Shown piece after piece: positions 7,530-11,416 of a DNA stretch of 11,416 nucleotides. Below the pieces are notes generated by a model. It ran no database searches. It was not told the DNA's origin and saw only the letters and a list, made by a program, of their open reading frames with translations. The DNA lies in contig JALVEV010000129.1 in NCBI GenBank assembly GCA_027030605.1, positions 1-11,416 of the forward strand, given 5' to 3'. The translations under genes were made by a program, and so were the position numbers. The stretch's first letter is position 1; every line of letters starts with the position of its first letter. Source of the stretch: Campylobacteraceae bacterium. Lineage in GTDB: Bacteria; Campylobacterota; Campylobacteria; Campylobacterales; Sulfurovaceae.

Positions 7530-8897
7530 TTACAACTCCTTAAAGTTTAATTGATGTTTTATTGTTTTAAAATTAATTATTAATGACAACAGAAGAAGCG
7601 AAAAGATAATTACTCTGTTTATTAAAGAGACCTCATAGAGAACTGCCAAATAGATAATTGTTAAACTAATAGATAATGCTAACACCTCTTTTATAGTTAT
7701 ATAGTTTGTAAATATTATTTTAAAACTACTTATTTTATAGAGTAGGACAAATGCAAACTCTGTAACTATCGTAGCAAATATTGCACCATAAACACCATAT
7801 TTTGGAATTAATAGATAATTCAAACCAATATTGAGTACAACACAAACTATAGAGGTATAGAGCCTTATATGGTTTAAATTAGATGATGAGAGGAGTGCCG
7901 TATAGGTGTTCATAGAGAATCTAAAGACAACTATAATAGATAATAGTATTAACATCTTACTCGACTCTGAAAATGCCTCTCCAAATCCATAGTAGACTAT
8001 TTCATTGGCAAAAAGTACCGTAAATATTGTAAAATAGACAGAGAAAAAGATATTGATATGTTGTACTCTTAATATAAGTTTTTTGAGTAATGCATTTTCA
8101 TTATTGTGAATATATTTTGCAACTTTTGGATAGTATTGACTAAAAAGAACATCTGAAAATATAATAGGAATCACATACATTCTAATAGCAACAGAGTAGA
8201 GTCCAATATCTTCAAACGATACGCCCATATGTTTTAGCATAATAATATCAATCTGAACAAATACTACAACTAACAGACTATTTAAAATATAACTCCATGA
8301 ATTAAAGAGATACTGCTTTGCAAACTCTGGATTAAAAAGTTTTTTAAAGTTTATCACATATTTAAGTTTATAAAATTTATTAAAAAGTACTAAAAGATAA
8401 ATAGACCTTGAGAGTAAAAAAGCTAAATAGACCACTAAAAGTTCTTGAAGTGTCATTAGATTAAATAAAATAATAATTAAAAAAATAGATTTTTCCATAA
8501 TTACATATTTTGCATCTAAAATATAATTTTGATGATTATAGAGTGAGGAACGGAAGATTAAAATAATACTATAAAGATAATAGGAGCTAAAGAGTATTAT
8601 GATATAGATATTACTATTGAACAGTACCATTAAAGAGAGAAAAAAGAGATAGATTACTGTTTTCAATACAAAAATTGTATTAAAAATTTGTAAATTCTCT
8701 TTTTTACTAAACTCTTTTACCTGATAGAGTTCTCCTCCCACATCAATAAAAATAAAGATAATAGCAATAATACTATAATAGTATGAGAACTCTCCTAATT
8801 CACCCTTTCCAAAAGTTTGAACTAAAAGGATAAAAAATAGAAACATAATCCCTTTTTCAAAGATTCTTGCAAAAAGTAGTACTATGGTATTATTCAT
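7530..8897 (-). CDS. Wzx-type polysaccharide flippase (first gene of the visible operon)
   Basis: The 455-residue membrane protein has about 12-14 hydrophobic helices and the pattern of MOP-superfamily polysaccharide exporters. Conserved-type stretches are IFEKGIMFLFFILLVQTFG (12-30) with GELGEFSYYYSI next, QIDIIMLKHMG (215-225) followed by IGLYSVAIRMY (231-241), and the C-terminal block LNIGLNYLLIPKYGVYGAI (355-373). It would flip a lipid-linked glycan. ATG 8897 has AAAGGTG about 10 bases upstream and is preceded by 393 bases without a gene, so transcription of the operon probably begins in that spacer. A GT4 gene follows after a single base. Strongly AT-rich codon use (many AAA, ATA, TTT) matches the rest of the cluster. 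The family is sure; the exact glycan is unknown. Confidence 0.88.
   Translation of the reverse strand: MNNTIVLLFARIFEKGIMFLFFILLVQTFGKGELGEFSYYYSIIAIIFIFIDVGGELYQVKEFSKKENLQIFNTIFVLKTVIYLFFLSLMVLFNSNIYIIILFSSYYLYSIILIFRSSLYNHQNYILDAKYVIMEKSIFLIIILFNLMTLQELLVVYLAFLLSRSIYLLVLFNKFYKLKYVINFKKLFNPEFAKQYLFNSWSYILNSLLVVVFVQIDIIMLKHMGVSFEDIGLYSVAIRMYVIPIIFSDVLFSQYYPKVAKYIHNNENALLKKLILRVQHINIFFSVYFTIFTVLFANEIVYYGFGEAFSESSKMLILLSIIVVFRFSMNTYTALLSSSNLNHIRLYTSIVCVVLNIGLNYLLIPKYGVYGAIFATIVTEFAFVLLYKISSFKIIFTNYITIKEVLALSISLTIIYLAVLYEVSLINRVIIFSLLLLSLIINFKTIKHQLNFKEL
7536..7541 (-). promoter_or_regulatory. Ribosome binding site that fixes a TTG start
   Basis: The minus strand reads AAGGAG here, 7 bases before the TTG at 7528. 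This spacing and strength support the unusual TTG start of the GT4 gene. The site lies inside the last codons of the upstream flippase gene, consistent with coupled translation. Confidence 0.7.
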
Positions 8898-9290
8898 AAG
8901 CTTTGAACACCTTTTAAAAATAGAGTATTCAAAAACCTATGTTTATTTAACTGTATTTTTAAAATAGTCCCATCCCCTATATCTAATTTTCGTATTTTTA
9001 AATAACATTATCTATTAAAATAAATTAATAATAACTTATTTTGTTGTAAAAAATTTATTATCTCGCTAAATAAAACTAATTTAAACAATATTTTAACATG
9101 AGCTTTAGCTTTATAAATAAAGTTTATAAATTTCAATCATCAATAAAATTTATCTTTTTAAGACTATTTTTATCTTAATAGCCTTTTTTACTCATATATT
9201 GTTTCAAATTTAGACATTTTTTATAAAAAATTTCTAGTTTTATCAATTTTTCTGATAATATTGTAATTGAAACCAAAATAAGGACTATTT
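8898..9290. other. AT-rich gene-free spacer between divergent transcription units
   Basis: No credible coding frame, RNA gene or repeat family is visible in these 393 bases, which are almost all A and T. The spacer must hold the promoters of the polysaccharide operon (leftward) and of the carbonic anhydrase gene (rightward). A weak leftward -10-like GATAAT lies at 9007-9012 (minus strand), about 110 bases before ATG 8897, without a convincing -35. A 14-base palindrome, CTTTATAAATAAAG, lies at 9109-9122; in DNA this AT-rich it may be chance. No ops/JUMPstart-like element was found upstream of the operon. Confidence 0.6.
9253..9284 (+). promoter_or_regulatory. Putative promoter -10 and ribosome site of the carbonic anhydrase gene
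   Basis: TGATAAT at 9253-9259 is a one-mismatch match to the TATAAT -10 box. The upstream DNA is T/A-rich without a clear -35, as is usual for housekeeping promoters in Campylobacterota. Transcription would begin near 9266. The ribosome site AAGGA at 9280-9284 lies 6 bases before the ATG at 9291. The ribosome site is convincing; the -10 is a pattern match only. Confidence 0.4.
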
Positions 9291-10088
9291 ATGAATAAAA
9301 TTACAACCTATGCAACCATCGCTTTAGCATCTATTTTGCTTACTGCTTGTGTAGAGCAACCAAATGTAAAGCAAGAAGAGGCAACTAAACATGCTGAACA
9401 CGCTACTACTCACCATAAACATTGGGGTTACTCTGCAGATGTAGGACCAAGCCATTGGAGTGCATTAAATGACAAGTTCTATATGTGTTCAGAGGGTAAA
9501 GAACAATCACCAATCAATGTTGTTTCAACAAAAGATATTGACTTAGCCCCTCTTAATATTAACTACCCACAAGGTTCAAAGAGTGTTATTAACAATGGAC
9601 ATACAGTTCAAGTAAATATTAAAGGTGGAGATACACTAACTATTAATGGTGAAGCGTATGAGTTAAAACAGTTTCACTTCCATACACCAAGTGAAAACCA
9701 TGTAAATGGAAAATCATTCCCATTAGAGGCACACTTTGTTCATGCTTCAAAAGATGGTAAGTTAGCAGTAATTGCGGTAATGTTTGAAGAGGGAACTGAA
9801 AACCCTACACTAAACAAAATTGTTAAGAGTTTCCCACTAGAGAAAAATAAAGAGGCAAAATTAGAGTTTAATAAAGACTATTTAGATGTTGTTATGCCAC
9901 CAAAGAGAGACTACTACCACTTTATGGGGTCACTAACTACTCCACCATGTAGTGAGCAGGTTAACTGGTTTGTACTTAAACAACCACAAACAGCTTCAGC
10001 AGAGCAGATTGCTGCTATTCATAAAGAGATTGGTATGGACAATAACCGTCCAGTTCAAGCAACTAATGGTAGAAGTATAGAAAAATAA
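9291..10088 (+). CDS. Alpha-class carbonic anhydrase, predicted lipoprotein
   Basis: The 265-residue enzyme interconverts CO2 and bicarbonate. The N-terminus is a lipoprotein signal: basic start, hydrophobic core and lipobox LTAC, so Cys20 should be lipidated and the enzyme anchored facing the periplasm. A short linker rich in His (34-44) precedes the catalytic domain, which opens with HWGYSADVGPSHW. The zinc ligands are His129 and His131 in QFHFHTPSEN and His148 in EAHFVH. His104 in NNGH matches the proton-shuttle His, and LTTPPCSEQVNW (215-226) holds the gatekeeper Thr. Cys66 and Cys220 sit where bacterial alpha enzymes form a disulfide. All key residues are intact and the length is normal. 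It has its own ribosome site and probable promoter, and its neighbours on both sides are on the other strand, so it is likely monocistronic. It may supply bicarbonate or balance periplasmic pH. Codon use is less AT-skewed than in the polysaccharide operon. Confidence 0.95.
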   Translation: MNKITTYATIALASILLTACVEQPNVKQEEATKHAEHATTHHKHWGYSADVGPSHWSALNDKFYMCSEGKEQSPINVVSTKDIDLAPLNINYPQGSKSVINNGHTVQVNIKGGDTLTINGEAYELKQFHFHTPSENHVNGKSFPLEAHFVHASKDGKLAVIAVMFEEGTENPTLNKIVKSFPLEKNKEAKLEFNKDYLDVVMPPKRDYYHFMGSLTTPPCSEQVNWFVLKQPQTASAEQIAAIHKEIGMDNNRPVQATNGRSIEK

Positions 10089-10098
10089 ACCTCCTCCA

Positions 10099-10128
10099 TC
10101 CTCGTTCCCAACGTCCTCGTTGGGAATG
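10099..10128. repeat. REP-like palindrome between convergent genes
   Basis: A near-perfect inverted repeat pairs 10103-10112 with 10119-10128 (core arms TTCCCAAC and GTTGGGAA, one G-T pair, six-base loop GTCCTC). The octamer TCCTCGTT occurs twice (10099-10106 and 10114-10121). The element is much richer in G and C than the DNA around it. It resembles from memory the CGTTCCC...GGGAATGC palindromes scattered between genes in many proteobacteria, but this cannot be confirmed here. No T-run follows on either strand, so it is not a standard intrinsic terminator, though it could still protect or end mRNAs of the two converging genes. Confidence 0.6.
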
Positions 10129-10132
10129 CATA

Positions 10133-10154
10133 TTGGAATTTACATTTATTCCAA
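10133..10154. repeat. Small inverted repeat at the 3' end of rpiB
   Basis: TTGGAAT (10133-10139) pairs with ATTCCAA (10148-10154) around an eight-base loop. It spans the rpiB stop codon (10146-10148) and could form a weak hairpin at the end of that mRNA. It lacks a following T-run, so a terminator role is doubtful. Confidence 0.3.
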
Positions 10155-10598
10155 ATTGGCTCCTAAAGAGCAACCCTCAATCTTAGCTACACGACCACTA
10201 TGTCGTCCACCCTCAAACTCGGTATTACAAAAAGCCTCTATCATACTCTCTACGACACCTTTTCCAACAACACGCTCACCAAAACATAAAATATTTGCAT
10301 CATTATGAGCTCTAGTAGCACTGGCTGTATAGGCATCGTGACATAATGCAGCACGAATACCTTTTACTTTGTTTGCAGCTATCGAGATACCTATACCTGT
10401 ACCACAAATTAAAATACCAAAACTTCCCTCATCAGCTACTACAGCTTCAGCACACTTTTTAGCAAAGTCAGGGTAGTCAACTCGGTCAGCATTCTCAGGA
10501 CCCAAGTCAATAATCTCATGACCTAACTCTCTTACATAGTTTTTTGTAAACTCTTTTAGAGCATACCCAGCATGGTCTGTTGCAATATAAAATTTCAT
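10146..10598 (-). CDS. rpiB: Ribose-5-phosphate isomerase B
   Basis: The 150-residue protein is a full-length RpiB/LacAB-family isomerase, which interconverts ribose 5-phosphate and ribulose 5-phosphate in the non-oxidative pentose phosphate pathway. Conserved pieces are ATDHAGY (Asp8, His9), the anion-hole and catalytic stretch GILICGTGIGISIAANK with Cys65 and Thr67, CHDAYTASATRAHNDANIL (His87, His98, Asn99, Asp100), GERVVG (Arg109) and RHSGRV (His133). A Cys at position 65 marks true ribose-phosphate isomerases. ATG 10598 lies 10 bases after the signal peptidase stop, with AAGGA 8 bases upstream, so the two genes are co-transcribed. The enzyme is cytoplasmic. Its gene converges with that of the carbonic anhydrase. 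Confidence 0.95.
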   Translation of the reverse strand: MKFYIATDHAGYALKEFTKNYVRELGHEIIDLGPENADRVDYPDFAKKCAEAVVADEGSFGILICGTGIGISIAANKVKGIRAALCHDAYTASATRAHNDANILCFGERVVGKGVVESMIEAFCNTEFEGGRHSGRVAKIEGCSLGANLE

Positions 10599-10608
10599 AT
10601 CTTAATCC

Positions 10609-11416
10609 TTAATATCTTGGCTCTTCATACTGTATATCATCTACAAATGTACCTAATCTATCCCAACGTACGGTCTTTTTATCATTATCCCAAGAAAAGT
10701 AGATAAACCAAGGTTTACCAATGATATTTGTATAAGGGACAGAACCCCAAAAACGACTATCGGCTGAGTTGTCTCGGTTGTCTCCCATCATATAGTAGTG
10801 ACCCTCTTCAACTTTTTTATAAAAAGCATTCATCGAGTGACCTGTTGGGCTACGGTATATAACATCACCCAACTCTTTAATATAGATAGGTGACATATTT
10901 GGTGAATAACGTGGATTTCGACCTTGCTCTACCGCAAGTAAAGCTGAAAATGCATCTCCATGTTCAGGAGCATATTGGACTCCTGGATATTTATCCATAT
11001 AAGGGTTATCTACCCACAACTTATCTCTAAATCTTTTAATCTTCTCTGGTTTATAGTTCTTTTTAATATACTCATCACCCTCTGCAAAGTGGATATAGAG
11101 ATGTTTGTTTTGATAGACTATCTCATCACCACCTGTAGCGACACACCGTTTTACATAGTGTGTTTTATTGTCCCCTGGGTAGAGAAAAATGACAATATCT
11201 TCACGTTGAGGTTTATCTCCCTCTATTAGGTGACCATTGTTATTAAAGTCAGGAACTAATCTTAGATTAATCCAAGGAACAACAGGAAGAGGAATACCAT
11301 AAGAGAACTTTTTAGCAAAAAGAAAGTCTCCTATTTGTAGTGTTCTTTTCATAGAACCTGAGGGAATAACAAATGACTGAATCACAAAAAAGATAAGAAA
11401 AAGAACAATAATAATG
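10609..11416 (-). CDS. lepB: Signal peptidase I, 5' end cut by the window edge
   Basis: This inner-membrane serine protease removes signal peptides from exported proteins. The catalytic Ser is in IPSGSMKRTL (second Ser, codon 11353-11355) and the catalytic Lys is in THYVKRCVATGGD (codon 11149-11151). The C-terminal signature GDNRDNSADSRFWGSVP is complete. The frame stays open upstream of the GTG at 11385, reading IIIVLFLIFFV, which is the transmembrane anchor that precedes the Ser motif. That GTG is therefore an internal valine, not the start, and the true start lies beyond the right edge. About 269 residues are visible. A stretch between the Lys region and the GDNRDNS box (FRDKLWVDNPYMDKYPG and on) is longer than in minimal enzymes, which is common in Gram-negative forms. 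It lies directly upstream of rpiB in the same operon. Confidence 0.95.
   Translation of the reverse strand, partial: IIIVLFLIFFVIQSFVIPSGSMKRTLQIGDFLFAKKFSYGIPLPVVPWINLRLVPDFNNNGHLIEGDKPQREDIVIFLYPGDNKTHYVKRCVATGGDEIVYQNKHLYIHFAEGDEYIKKNYKPEKIKRFRDKLWVDNPYMDKYPGVQYAPEHGDAFSALLAVEQGRNPRYSPNMSPIYIKELGDVIYRSPTGHSMNAFYKKVEEGHYYMMGDNRDNSADSRFWGSVPYTNIIGKPWFIYFSWDNDKKTVRWDRLGTFVDDIQYEEPRY

Noticed and set aside
1..8897. Homopolymer tracts for phase variation in the polysaccharide operon
   Set aside because: No long G or C run was seen; the C runs noticed are about five bases, such as the one near 210, and A/T runs are as expected for this composition.
9158..9189. Hairpin TTAAGA/TCTTAA followed by six Ts as a terminator
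   Set aside because: The stem is six pairs, five of them A-T, with a gap before the T-run, and no rightward gene ends upstream of it.
10120..10308. Plus-strand open frame opposite rpiB
   Set aside because: It starts within the palindrome and runs antisense to the conserved end of rpiB; no ribosome site or family features.
10960..11229. Plus-strand open frame opposite the signal peptidase gene
   Set aside because: Antisense to the catalytic Lys region of signal peptidase I; looks hydrophobic only by chance of the complementary codons.
11383..11385. GTG as the start of signal peptidase I
   Set aside because: The frame stays open upstream and encodes the expected transmembrane anchor, so this is an internal Val codon.

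Overview
The window looks like a chromosomal piece of a Campylobacterota bacterium, most likely of the Sulfurimonas/Sulfurovum type. This rests on the AT-rich DNA, the codon use, and the look of the signal peptidase I and RpiB proteins next to each other. It is inference from protein character, not a database match.

Positions 1-8897 hold eight genes, all on the minus strand, read from about 8897 down to 1. In transcription order they are: a Wzx-type flippase, a GT4 glycosyltransferase, a divergent GT-B-like glycosyltransferase, a second Wzx-type flippase, an asparagine-synthetase-like amidotransferase, a NodB-type polysaccharide deacetylase, a formyltransferase, and the first 185 codons of a polytopic membrane protein that runs off the left edge. 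Most junctions are 1- or 4-base stop/start overlaps, and the largest visible gap is 6 bases, so this is one tightly coupled operon. It fits a surface polysaccharide (O-antigen, capsule or exopolysaccharide) assembly cluster: glycosyltransferases build a lipid-linked unit, flippases move it across the inner membrane, and the amidotransferase, deacetylase and formyltransferase probably decorate sugars.

Positions 8898-9290 are a very AT-rich, gene-free spacer between the operon and a divergent gene. That gene, 9291-10088 (+), encodes a lipoprotein alpha-carbonic anhydrase with all three zinc-binding histidines. It is followed by a GC-richer palindrome (about 10099-10128) that looks like a dispersed REP-like repeat.

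Positions 10146-11416 (minus) hold rpiB (ribose-5-phosphate isomerase B) preceded by the signal peptidase I gene. The latter is cut by the right edge, where its membrane anchor is still being read. These are housekeeping genes.

No tRNA, rRNA, CRISPR array, transposase or long repeat was seen. The most interesting point is the adjacent deacetylase and formyltransferase together with the amidotransferase. They could form a nitrogen-tailoring module, and the formyltransferase carries Ser where the family normally has the catalytic Asn.
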